From: 2-02-FULL-45-10 sp046590235
GTDB taxonomy: Bacteria > Patescibacteriota > Patescibacteriia > Magasanikbacterales > GWA2-37-8
Assembly: GCA_046590235.1 (NCBI GenBank)
Contig: JBKJTY010000024.1
Location: forward strand, 1-24,206
DNA: 24,206 nt
Reading direction: 5' to 3'
A program made the position numbers and the translations under genes. How positions within the stretch are numbered: the first letter of the stretch is position 1; each line of letters begins with the position of its first letter. The notes beneath the pieces are model-generated. The model made no database searches, had not been told where the DNA came from, and was given only the letters and a program-made list of their open reading frames with translations. Below are positions 15,676-23,267 of this stretch, piece after piece.

Positions 15676-17109
15676 TTATTTACCTAAAGTAACCTGAAAA
15701 TTTCTATCTGTTTCGAGCGTAGTAATAACTTGATACTTCGTATCACCGTGCTTTTCAGATCCTTCACCCGGACGGGCTCCGACCACCTTTGTACCAAAGT
15801 CGAGATTGAGTGTCAATTGCGGCTCAAGCGTTCCAATTTGCTTTTGAATTGCGAGCGTATACTGACCTGCCTTAATCTGTTCAGCCACCTCTTTTGATAC
15901 CTCATATGTAAACGAAAAATCTCTAGTCGTCTTTGGCTCAATAACACCATAACCACCAAACCATTGGCGGCCATTCTCAACACCTTGATCGACTTGACCC
16001 GGCATAGTATTTTCCACACCTACAACACCACTCGCCTTCACAAATGTACTTCCTGTTGGCACATAAACTCGAGCATAATTACGGTAACGTGATGTAAACT
16101 TATCAAATGTTCCCTTATGCACATAATGCATCATTACGGTGGCGTGGTACGTATTCCCAATAGGTTGAATTGTGTACGTTAATGAACGATCAAGCGAAGC
16201 ATCAGTCTTTAAAGAACCTAAATTCGCATCTGCCCAAAGAACGTAATCACCAGAAACATCAGACATTCGTCCTGCCCAATTTTCTCTTACCAACAACTCT
16301 TGTTCTTCCGGGTGTAGCGAGTGTAAAACAACATGCTTTTGCTCAAGCATTGCCGGTAAAAGTTTGGTGTACGCTCCCCAATGAAGAAAAACGTCTGTGG
16401 CCATTTTCTTAACCAATATATGCGCCATGTCTTTAAGCATTTGCTTACGATCCCTAAAATCAAGTCCTCGATCTTCATAACCGTACTCAACTTCGTATTC
16501 TAATTTTTGCGTGAAATTTTCACTGGTAAACACTTCCCCGTTAACCGTGACCGGACCAGATATTTTTAAAACATTACTAATGACAGTTGGGTCAATTGCA
16601 ATCACACCATCAATAGTATTCGCCTCAACTCCGCGTTCTACTTTGTAAAGCTGTAATGATTTCTCAGTTGAACGAATAAAATCAGGTGACCAGTTACTAT
16701 CACGGAATTGCCATTTAGTGACTTTTAAATATTTTTGAATCGGCAAAGGTGGCAAACCAAACAAGTCTTGAGGAACAGAATGATCAAGAATTTCAGTCCC
16801 TTCCACTTTTAAAATATGCGGTACACCATCCTGCATACGAACTACGGCATATGAGCCGATAAAACCACCGCCGGGTCGAAGTTCAGTATTATTCAAAAAT
16901 AAGAAAAGGTATATCCGGGGTTTTCCAAAGCCGAGGACTTCGTGCACCAAACTAGTCTGGATCGGACTAGTCGTATTTACAAATGCCGCAATCGTTTTTT
17001 GGGCGATTACCTCTCGAACACCATTCGAACGCAACATCAAAACCAAACCTACACCTGTTAGGATGATAAGACCAATAATGATAGCTAAAATAATCGAAAA
17101 CTTTTTCAT
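15676..17109 (-). CDS. DUF4012 family membrane-anchored protein
   Basis: A 477-residue protein with an N-terminal membrane helix (about 4-26) and a long extracytoplasmic region. The family signature is FLNNTELRPGGGFIGSYAVV (71-90). DUF4012 has no settled function; such proteins often occur beside polysaccharide genes. ATG 17109 is chosen because a start at 17151 would overlap the GT2 gene, and the membrane helix begins right after MKKF. The gap to the GT2 stop is 1 bp and to mreB 5 bp, so all three are very likely made together. The C-terminal third is beta-rich by eye. Confidence 0.88.
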   Translation of the reverse strand: MKKFSIILAIIIGLIILTGVGLVLMLRSNGVREVIAQKTIAAFVNTTSPIQTSLVHEVLGFGKPRIYLFLFLNNTELRPGGGFIGSYAVVRMQDGVPHILKVEGTEILDHSVPQDLFGLPPLPIQKYLKVTKWQFRDSNWSPDFIRSTEKSLQLYKVERGVEANTIDGVIAIDPTVISNVLKISGPVTVNGEVFTSENFTQKLEYEVEYGYEDRGLDFRDRKQMLKDMAHILVKKMATDVFLHWGAYTKLLPAMLEQKHVVLHSLHPEEQELLVRENWAGRMSDVSGDYVLWADANLGSLKTDASLDRSLTYTIQPIGNTYHATVMMHYVHKGTFDKFTSRYRNYARVYVPTGSTFVKASGVVGVENTMPGQVDQGVENGRQWFGGYGVIEPKTTRDFSFTYEVSKEVAEQIKAGQYTLAIQKQIGTLEPQLTLNLDFGTKVVGARPGEGSEKHGDTKYQVITTLETDRNFQVTLGK

Positions 17110-17110
17110 A

Positions 17111-18610
17111 TTAAGCAGTTGGTACTTGAGCACGCTTCTTAGTTGAAACATTAAAACCTAGATACTTACCTCTCATAAGATGGGTTACCGCATCGATACA
17201 AGGCAACGACGAGAACAAAAACAGTGATACCGGTACAAGCACCCATTGAAGCACCATGAAAATATACATGTGTTTTGGGTGATGCTCTGGACGAGGTGGT
17301 AGAAGTAGCATACTCATTATTGTTGAGACCAGCAAGCCCGCCATCGCCAGGGTCATTAAAAACCCTAAGATTTGAGGTGTGTTGAAGAAAAGCACACTCT
17401 GACGCACGTCATTACCGGCAAACCATAATGGCAACCGACTTAAAATAGTAATAATGATCGTAACTGCCGCCCAACTCCACTTTCCTTCCCATTCATGGAA
17501 AAGCATGATAGTTTTTTTCCATTTAGAGAGTTTTGGATGTAGACGATACTGCCAAAGTAGATAAGGAATATTTTCGGTTCCCCAAGCCCAACGACGTTGT
17601 TGAAGATAGAGATTTTTTAAACTAACGATAATACTATCATCACGCACCGTATCCATTGATACTGGAATATACAATGGGGTAACTTCGTAATCACCATCGT
17701 AATGTAACCAACATTGAAAAAAAATACGTGAATCTTCACTAACAATATCCTTAGCATGACCACCACATTCCAAAGCTGCCTTAAAGCTCATGCTGTGCGA
17801 TGAAAAAGTAACCAAATGCTCTAATCGTGCCAAACTAAACAACATCCAGAAAGAAGTACCGAACGCCATAATACGTAGTACAGCAGGAGAATCCCAAATG
17901 TTATTATTATATAAGGTAATCGGCTGGAAAGAACTACGCTCAGGTCGCGGATGACGACAGTACATGTAATTTAGGTGCGCAAAATACTCTGGATGCACAA
18001 CAGTATCTACATCAAAAACAGAAATAATTACGTTTTCATAGCGCCAACCTTTCTGATCGGCATACACTTTAAACTGTTTTTCTGCTGAATGAATATTCGA
18101 ACCCTTTCCTGGAATTTCACCAGGCAAACCATCTGGATGGGTATAACAAATAACATCCGCGAAATACTCCTTATACGTTGTGAGAACTTTTCCTTGCAAA
18201 CCTTTCCAATGTTCAATTTTTCGCTCTTCACCAGATAAGACGATATATAACTTTTGAGCTGGGTACGATGAAGCCCGAATCGCATCAAGTGTTGTTTGAA
18301 TAACTTCCCATGATTCATTATAAACGGGCAAGAAAATAACATTAATTTTCCCCTCCCAAGCCGGATACTCTTTAGCCAACATCGCAAACCAATCTTTTTT
18401 GATCGCCTGTCGAAAACGATTCCAAGAAAAAACAATGTAAAAAGAAAAATACAATACACGAAGCACCCAATAAATATCAAAAACGATCACGACATACATC
18501 ATGAACAGTGGAAACAAGAAGCTGAACACCAAACCGAAGATAATAGTCAACCAAATCGAGAGACCCGGCAATATTTCGTAGAGTCGGTACCGTTGGTAAT
18601 CAGAAATCAT
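17111..18610 (-). CDS. Membrane GT2 family glycosyltransferase
   Basis: A 499-residue enzyme with N-terminal helices (about 15-65), a cytoplasmic GT-A domain (about 88-345) and about three C-terminal helices (about 370-480). It has FLPVYNE (93-99), a DxD-type D200/D202 in VFDVDTVV, SED (291-293) and QQRRW (337-341). The D,D,D,QxxRW pattern is the mark of processive beta-glycan synthases such as cellulose and hyaluronan synthase-like enzymes, so it may polymerise or export an envelope polysaccharide. Product and donor cannot be told. It is 1 bp upstream of DUF4012 and 2 bp downstream of the TsaB-like gene. Confidence 0.92.
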   Translation of the reverse strand: MISDYQRYRLYEILPGLSIWLTIIFGLVFSFLFPLFMMYVVIVFDIYWVLRVLYFSFYIVFSWNRFRQAIKKDWFAMLAKEYPAWEGKINVIFLPVYNESWEVIQTTLDAIRASSYPAQKLYIVLSGEERKIEHWKGLQGKVLTTYKEYFADVICYTHPDGLPGEIPGKGSNIHSAEKQFKVYADQKGWRYENVIISVFDVDTVVHPEYFAHLNYMYCRHPRPERSSFQPITLYNNNIWDSPAVLRIMAFGTSFWMLFSLARLEHLVTFSSHSMSFKAALECGGHAKDIVSEDSRIFFQCWLHYDGDYEVTPLYIPVSMDTVRDDSIIVSLKNLYLQQRRWAWGTENIPYLLWQYRLHPKLSKWKKTIMLFHEWEGKWSWAAVTIIITILSRLPLWFAGNDVRQSVLFFNTPQILGFLMTLAMAGLLVSTIMSMLLLPPRPEHHPKHMYIFMVLQWVLVPVSLFLFSSLPCIDAVTHLMRGKYLGFNVSTKKRAQVPTA

Positions 18611-18612
18611 AG

Positions 18613-18990
18613 CTACGATTTTTTACCAACACTAGCTGGAGCGCTATAGAGGGCAGTAGCGTATTGCCCAAGTGGAGTGTTTTCTAATTGTTCACGAATA
18701 TGATCGAGCTCAAGAACAGCCGTTGCTATAACTGGGATTTGCAAAGAATAGGCCAGCGTATTAGCCACCGTTGTAGCCATACGAGTTGCCGTAAACCGCC
18801 CAGTACCAACTCGTGCCGCAACACCTTTTAGATCAGATGGTTTTTTACCAACCGAAGTTAACATCTGATCGATTGCCAAAAGAAGCGAACCTTCGTGATT
18901 AGCTGCAAAATGAAACATTTTCCACTCGACGCCTTCAGTGTAGTAAAGCGTTATTTTGTCATCTTCCGTTGTATCAATCACCAAGTACAT
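18613..18990 (-). CDS. tsaB: Short TsaB-like protein (tRNA t6A synthesis), N-terminal domain only
   Basis: A 125-residue protein matching only the first half of TsaB (YeaZ), which supports TsaD in making N6-threonylcarbamoyladenosine in tRNA. It begins MYLVIDTTEDDKITLYY, and the helical segment VGTGRFTATRMATTVANTLA corresponds to the GPGSFTGLR region. TsaB is normally about 220-230 residues and the second actin-like lobe is missing. The reading frame ends cleanly 2 bp before the GT2 gene, so this looks like a stable short form rather than a frameshift. It may still pair with TsaD, or may be a diverged paralogue. Confidence 0.7.
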   Translation of the reverse strand: MYLVIDTTEDDKITLYYTEGVEWKMFHFAANHEGSLLLAIDQMLTSVGKKPSDLKGVAARVGTGRFTATRMATTVANTLAYSLQIPVIATAVLELDHIREQLENTPLGQYATALYSAPASVGKKS

Positions 18991-18993
18991 ACC

Positions 18994-19590
18994 TTAACTA
19001 ACATTAAATTCATTAACTAACATTATATGCTTTGCTTCAAAAATACTATATAAGAACCTATCACCAATATGACGGCGATCGCGGAACTCCTGCTCATCCA
19101 TCACTGTATAACGGATTGATTTTCCCAAATCCCCTTCATATTGTTCAATAATTTTAGCCATAACCAAAGGCTTTACCGTACCAACCAACACAATGTCCGT
19201 ATCCACCTCACTCTCGTGAGTAAACTGACCAGTTAACAAGAATAGCTTTAGTTGCCCAGCTTTCATACGGATCTCATCCACCAACAACTGCTCCTGCATT
19301 AATTCAGCCTTCATCAAAAGAGCCTTCAATTCAGTATAAAGCATTGCGTTCGTATTCAGCTGATAAAACTTAGAGCGCTCAGTACCAAGATCTTTAGCGG
19401 AAATTTTATCTGAAGTTACATGGATCAAAAGTCCCACTTTCTCTAAGTTGGCAATTTCACGACGAACAGCATTAAGCTGGGTTTCAATTAACCGTGCCAG
19501 CTCTCGAACGTAAAAAGTCCGGTCTGGGGAACGGAAAAAGGTCTTAAGAAGTTTTACGCGGGTCTTTGAACCAAAAAAGTGCTCAAGCAT
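18994..19590 (-). CDS. Winged-helix protein with nucleotidyltransferase-like C-terminal domain
   Basis: A 198-residue protein. Residues about 1-85 form a winged helix (FFGSKTRVKLLKTFFRSPD, then FYVRELARLIETQLNAVRRE as the recognition region). Residues about 110-198 resemble a small nucleotidyltransferase fold, with EVDTDIVLVG in place of the usual GSxxxGxxxxxSDxDL core, so catalysis is doubtful. Such proteins are probably DNA-binding regulators. ATG 19590 is preferred over GTG 19602, since the predicted transcript starts only about 5 bp before the GTG. It is first in the long minus-strand gene train and might regulate its own promoter. Confidence 0.75.
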   Translation of the reverse strand: MLEHFFGSKTRVKLLKTFFRSPDRTFYVRELARLIETQLNAVRREIANLEKVGLLIHVTSDKISAKDLGTERSKFYQLNTNAMLYTELKALLMKAELMQEQLLVDEIRMKAGQLKLFLLTGQFTHESEVDTDIVLVGTVKPLVMAKIIEQYEGDLGKSIRYTVMDEQEFRDRRHIGDRFLYSIFEAKHIMLVNEFNVS

Positions 19591-19613
19591 ACTGTACTTC
19601 ACTTATGAGCTGT

Positions 19614-19642
19614 AGTATACTATGGAGAGTTGGTCTAGTCAA
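19614..19642 (-). promoter_or_regulatory. Promoter of the long minus-strand envelope/replication gene train
   Basis: The -35 hexamer TTGACT (19642-19637) and -10 hexamer TATACT (19619-19614) are separated by 17 bp, with the start expected near 19607. The next genes follow with gaps of only 1-5 bp as far as the GT4 gene, so this promoter plausibly serves at least six genes. It lies in the 60 bp between two divergent genes. Confidence 0.78.
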
Positions 19643-19650
19643 AGATATTT

Positions 19651-21936
19651 ATGGACCGTATTTTACGACTAAACGAGTTCTTCGTGGAGGGTGGAAAACA
19701 GAACACTTCACACGTTCTCCTGCATATTACCGAACCTTCAACGCCCGAAGAGATGAATAAGGGCTATTTTTTTGCTATCGCGGAAATTAATAACGCCGAA
19801 AGTAAATACGTTACCCGCCTTCATGAACTGATTGACCAAGCCGAAAACGACTATTATGAGCTGTCAGATGAAAACGATAAAACCTCCCTTGAACTGGTTT
19901 TAGAAAAAATGAACCAAGAAGCCCTTGGTCTTGCTAAAACCAACATCGAACTCAACTGCATCGTTGGAGCCATTCGCCAACCAGAAATCATCTTCACCTA
20001 TTACGGTAAGCCGCAAATGGTCTTATTTTATAAGAACCAACAAGGTTTGTACCAAAAAATGGATTTAATCCAATCTAATGAAGAAAGTGAAAGTGAACCT
20101 GTTCAACTCTTCTCTCATATAATCCAAGGTAAAATTAGCCCGAACGACTTCATGTTTGCCGGAACTCCGCATATTGCTGAGTACTTTAGCCATGACCGTC
20201 TCCAAAAAATTATCACTACCCGCCCAGCCGTCCAAAGCTCACAACATATTGAACGTGTTCTTTCGGAAATTAAAAACGGCTTTTCTTTTGGTGGTTTAAT
20301 CATGCATATTGATCGTGCTGATTCAGGACCAATTCCGATTAGAAAAGCGACTCCAATGGTAAAGGGTGCTTCTTCAAAATCACTCCATTCCTTATTTGAT
20401 CGGGAAAAAACCACTGCCCACACCCTTGCCCCATCCTTCCTCCCCCGCCTTAATGAGCGTATCCGTTTATTGCTGGCCCGAAAAGAGATGGTTGAAGATG
20501 TGGGAACCATTGAAGAGGAAAGACCGGTAGGCACAACAGAAATCAATGCCTCACACGTTTCCCACCGCCAAAGCCAACCTTCAACACCCAACAAGATTAA
20601 AGAGCCGTTGGCAAACAAGCTTTCTACAGCCTTAGACTTTTCTTTCGACTTACTAAAGCTTATCGGCAAAGGACTTTGGGCAATCACCTATATACTCTAC
20701 AGCCTTATCTATGGCTTGTTACGCAATCTTATCCTTTTAGTATTCGTCGCCACCAATTACCAAAAACGCCGCCAGGCCATTATTGATGATTGGCGCCGCA
20801 GTTGGCGAGCTTACAAAGAAAATATCTATCACCTACCTACAATTACTAAAGTGCTCGTTGTAGCCTCACTGGCAATTACCGGTATTTTTATTGGCAGTCT
20901 TACCTATTTACATTATCACCAAAAAGAAGCTGACCGCCAAAAAGCTTTCACAACAACTGTCCAACAAATTAAAGCAAAAAAAGACGCCATGGAGAGCGCT
21001 CTTATTTACAAAGATGATAGTGCCGCCCTCAAAGAACTCGCTTCTGCTAGCGGATTATTAAGTGCCCTTACCTGCACAACTAAAGATGAACAACAGACGT
21101 GTTCTGATTTAAAGAAACAACTTGAGGATATTACCGCTCGCATCAGAAAAATTACCCAGATCAACCCAGACATGCTCCATGATTGGAATGTAAATACATC
21201 ACTTGAAAATATTGTTAAAGTTGGTACAAAATTAGTCGCTTTTTCTAAATCAACCTCAACACTCTTTGTCTACGACACGTTAACCAAAGAAAACAAAGTA
21301 GTTTTCACCCTCCCAACAATTTCCGGCTTCACCAAAGCGAGCGTTCCAAAAGAAAATGACTACGTCGCCCTTCTTTATAATAATAAAGATATCCTCCTCT
21401 TCAACCCAGAAGATTATAGTTCTCGTGTGGCGGACGTTAGTTACAACAATCCAAAAGTCACGATTACTGATATCGTCGTTTATAACCGTCGCCTCTACAG
21501 TCTCGATACACTAAACAGCCAAATCTACCGACACGATAGTATTAAAAACGGCTTTAGCCAAGGTAAGGATTGGATCAAAGATGGTACGTCTATCAAAAAT
21601 GGTGAAGCATTAACCATTGATGGTGACATGTTTGTACTCCAAGATGGCAAACTCATTAAATTCACCAGTGGTGTAAGCCAAGCATTTGATGCCGAAGGCA
21701 TTGACCCTGCTATTGGTACAGGCAGCAGCTTGTGGACCTACACGGACCTAAACACTATTTACATCCTCGACCCAAAGAATGAACGCGTGGTCATACTCAA
21801 CAAAGAAGGTCTCCTCAAACAACAAATCAAAGCCAACGGCATAACCAAGCCGACCGGCATGGCGATCGATGCACAAAGTAATATTGCCTACATCATCGCA
21901 AGCAACAAACTTTTTAAAGTTCAATTACCTCAATAA
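19651..21936 (+). CDS. Large membrane protein with C-terminal propeller-like region
   Basis: A 761-residue protein with no firm family assignment. Residues 1-220 form a soluble domain; LNCIVGAIRQPEIIFTYYGK and HIIQGKISPNDFMFAGT faintly recall the strand pattern of PP2C-like phosphatases, but no metal-binding Asp set is clear. A Ser/Pro-rich linker (about 230-325) follows, then a hydrophobic segment (about 340-366), a membrane helix (about 400-421) and a helical stretch (425-505) with two Cys (475 and 484). Residues 511-761 hold repeated beta segments (LVAFSKSTSTLFVYD, ITDIVVYNRRLYSLD, PTGMAIDAQSNIAYIIA) typical of NHL/TolB-like propellers. It may sense or scaffold across the membrane. ATG 19651 has no Shine-Dalgarno sequence. 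Confidence 0.75.
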   Translation: MDRILRLNEFFVEGGKQNTSHVLLHITEPSTPEEMNKGYFFAIAEINNAESKYVTRLHELIDQAENDYYELSDENDKTSLELVLEKMNQEALGLAKTNIELNCIVGAIRQPEIIFTYYGKPQMVLFYKNQQGLYQKMDLIQSNEESESEPVQLFSHIIQGKISPNDFMFAGTPHIAEYFSHDRLQKIITTRPAVQSSQHIERVLSEIKNGFSFGGLIMHIDRADSGPIPIRKATPMVKGASSKSLHSLFDREKTTAHTLAPSFLPRLNERIRLLLARKEMVEDVGTIEEERPVGTTEINASHVSHRQSQPSTPNKIKEPLANKLSTALDFSFDLLKLIGKGLWAITYILYSLIYGLLRNLILLVFVATNYQKRRQAIIDDWRRSWRAYKENIYHLPTITKVLVVASLAITGIFIGSLTYLHYHQKEADRQKAFTTTVQQIKAKKDAMESALIYKDDSAALKELASASGLLSALTCTTKDEQQTCSDLKKQLEDITARIRKITQINPDMLHDWNVNTSLENIVKVGTKLVAFSKSTSTLFVYDTLTKENKVVFTLPTISGFTKASVPKENDYVALLYNNKDILLFNPEDYSSRVADVSYNNPKVTITDIVVYNRRLYSLDTLNSQIYRHDSIKNGFSQGKDWIKDGTSIKNGEALTIDGDMFVLQDGKLIKFTSGVSQAFDAEGIDPAIGTGSSLWTYTDLNTIYILDPKNERVVILNKEGLLKQQIKANGITKPTGMAIDAQSNIAYIIASNKLFKVQLPQ

Positions 21937-21944
21937 TAAAGAAT

Positions 21945-21981
21945 AAAAAAAATCCCGACCTCACGGCCGGGATTTTTATTT
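21945..21981. terminator. Bidirectional intrinsic terminator between convergent genes
   Basis: ATCCCG (952-957 of the 21-kb block) pairs with CGGGAT (968-973), and an inner CC/GG pair surrounds a TCAC loop with one mismatch between. A-runs on the left and T-runs on the right give a U-tract on both strands. It ends the 761-residue protein gene on the + strand and rplL on the minus strand. Confidence 0.9.
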
Positions 21982-21996
21982 TCTCTGGAGAGAAGA

Positions 21997-22371
21997 TTAT
22001 TTCAAAGTGACTTTACCGCCAGCTTCTTCAATTTTCTTCTTCATTGATTCAGCTTCGTCCTTCTTTACGCCTTCTTTGATTGCTTTTGGAGCACCGTCAA
22101 CGAGGCCTTTTGCATCAGCGAGACCAAGACCAGTGATTTCTTTCACAGCTTTGATAACGTTGATTTTGTTAGGACCTGCTTCTGTCAATTCAACAGTGAA
22201 TTCTGACTTTTCTTCTGCAGCAGCGCCTGCAGCTGGAGCAGCAGCCATCATCATAGCTGGAGCAGCAGCACTAACGCCGAATTTTTCTTCCATAGCTTTA
22301 ACCAATTCTGCCAATTCAAGGACAGTCAATTGTTCAACACTAGAAATGATTGTTTGAAGTTTTTCACTCAT
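21997..22371 (-). CDS. rplL: 50S ribosomal protein L7/L12
   Basis: A 124-residue stalk protein that recruits translational GTPases. The N-terminal dimerisation helices are at about 1-33, an Ala/Met/Pro hinge at about 34-52, and the C-terminal domain at about 55-124 with KINVIKAVKEITGLGLADAK and the closing EEAGGKVTLK. Length is normal. It follows rplJ by 24 bp and is ended by the bidirectional terminator. No Shine-Dalgarno sequence is seen before the ATG. Confidence 0.98.
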   Translation of the reverse strand: MSEKLQTIISSVEQLTVLELAELVKAMEEKFGVSAAAPAMMMAAAPAAGAAAEEKSEFTVELTEAGPNKINVIKAVKEITGLGLADAKGLVDGAPKAIKEGVKKDEAESMKKKIEEAGGKVTLK

Positions 22372-22395
22372 ATTTGTAGTAATTAATAAAAGCGA

Positions 22396-22917
22396 TTAAG
22401 CTTTCTTTTCTTTATAAGCATTTAAGACGTTCACGAGACTGCGTACGACACCGGCGTTGACTCGAACAAAGCCAGCAATAGGTGCTTGCAATGAACCAAC
22501 CATTTTCTGGAGGAGTTCTTGCTTGCCTGGGAGAGCGGAAAGGCTCTTGACCATACTTGCATCTACGAACTTACCTTCCAAAACACCACCGAAAATCTTT
22601 ACGATTTCGTTTTTCTTTGCAAAAGTTGCAACCACTTTAGCTGGAGCGATTTCGTCTACTGCATAAAAGGTAGCTACACCACCATCAAAGGCAGTAGTAT
22701 CAATACCTGTATATCCAGCATCTTCAAGCGCGCGTTTTACCAAGGTTTTCTTGGCTGCTAAAACGACTACACCTTCTTTACGAGCTGCTTTACGCAACTC
22801 TTCGGTCTTAGCAACAGTCAAACCCTGGAAGTTAGCAAAGACGATGCCCTTTGCACTCTTTAAACCAACTGACAATGATTCGATCGTGCCTTGTTTCTGT
22901 TGTTTTGTTTTTGGCAT
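22396..22917 (-). CDS. rplJ: 50S ribosomal protein L10
   Basis: A 173-residue protein that anchors the L7/L12 stalk to 23S rRNA. The N-terminal domain has SVGLKSAKGIVFANFQGLTV and AAKKTLVKRALEDAGY, and the C-terminal helix binds L12 dimers. Length is normal. Here rplJ-rplL stand alone with their own promoter and leader; rplK-rplA, usually just upstream, are absent and a divergent gene lies there instead. The leader suggests feedback control by L10 or the L10-L12 complex. Confidence 0.97.
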   Translation of the reverse strand: MPKTKQQKQGTIESLSVGLKSAKGIVFANFQGLTVAKTEELRKAARKEGVVVLAAKKTLVKRALEDAGYTGIDTTAFDGGVATFYAVDEIAPAKVVATFAKKNEIVKIFGGVLEGKFVDASMVKSLSALPGKQELLQKMVGSLQAPIAGFVRVNAGVVRSLVNVLNAYKEKKA

Positions 22918-22957
22918 AATAGTATTAATTTTTTACCTCTCGGTTAAACCAAGCAAA

Positions 22958-23083
22958 TAAAAAATCTGTGTTTATGCCACAGACAATACCACGTAATCTC
23001 GACCTGAGAAAAGTACGAAAGTCGTACTCGATTACCTCGGCAGGTAATTAAGGCCTTTGACGGCCACCTGCTGTCTATGGATT
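22958..23083 (-). promoter_or_regulatory. L10 ribosomal protein leader with attenuator
   Basis: The minus-strand RNA begins near 23083 and holds GACAGCAGGTGGCC, a hallmark of L10 leaders. GCAGGT (23071-23066) pairs with ACCTGC (23045-23040) around an inner GGCC/GGCC hairpin. A second arm, GTAATC with GATTAC, encloses a GAGTACGA/TCGTACTT hairpin. It ends in TCTGTG/CACAGA (22983-22965) plus T6, an attenuator before rplJ. L10 binding would be expected to favour termination. Family assignment is by motif and position. Confidence 0.88.
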
Positions 23084-23089
23084 ACCCAC

Positions 23090-23118
23090 ATTCTAACGAA
23101 AATCATGCTTTTTGTCAA
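23090..23118 (-). promoter_or_regulatory. Promoter of rplJ-rplL
   Basis: A perfect -35 TTGACA (23118-23113), 17-bp spacer and -10 TAGAAT (23095-23090). The expected start near 23083 makes a leader of about 165 nt before rplJ. Confidence 0.85.
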
Positions 23119-23150
23119 TACTTCAGCAAAATACCTTAAAAGTGAGTTGC

Positions 23151-23191
23151 AGATAAACCTAAATAATGGCTAATATTAGCAAAGATAAACC
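23151..23191. promoter_or_regulatory. Operator-like palindrome flanked by direct repeats
   Basis: GCTAATATTAGC (23169-23180) is a perfect 12-bp palindrome. AGATAAACC occurs on both sides of it, at 23151-23159 and 23183-23191, 32 bp apart or about three helical turns. It lies between the divergent promoters of rplJ and the His-rich protein gene, ending 10 bp before the latter's -35 box. A regulator binding site is a reasonable inference; no regulator is identified. Confidence 0.45.
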
Positions 23192-23200
23192 ATAAAAGCC

Positions 23201-23232
23201 TTGACAAAACCCCTAAAATATGCTATTATAAT
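23201..23232 (+). promoter_or_regulatory. Promoter of the His-rich membrane protein gene
   Basis: TTGACA (23201-23206) is followed after 17 bp by TATTAT (23224-23229); an overlapping consensus TATAAT lies at 23227-23232 with 20-bp spacing. The expected start near 23237 gives a leader of about 30 nt. Confidence 0.85.
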
Positions 23233-23257
23233 CAGTCCCCACTTAACCGGACAGAAC

Positions 23258-23262
23258 AGGAG
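23258..23262 (+). promoter_or_regulatory. Shine-Dalgarno site of the His-rich protein gene
   Basis: AGGAG lies 5 bp before the ATG at 23268. It is the only strong site of this kind before a gene start in the window and it fixes that start. Confidence 0.85.
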
Positions 23263-23267
23263 AAACG

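Noticed and set aside
20115..20687. 190-codon minus-strand frame inside the 761-residue protein gene
   Set aside because: Shadow frame: the + strand gene is continuous and has the better composition; there is no promoter or start signal.
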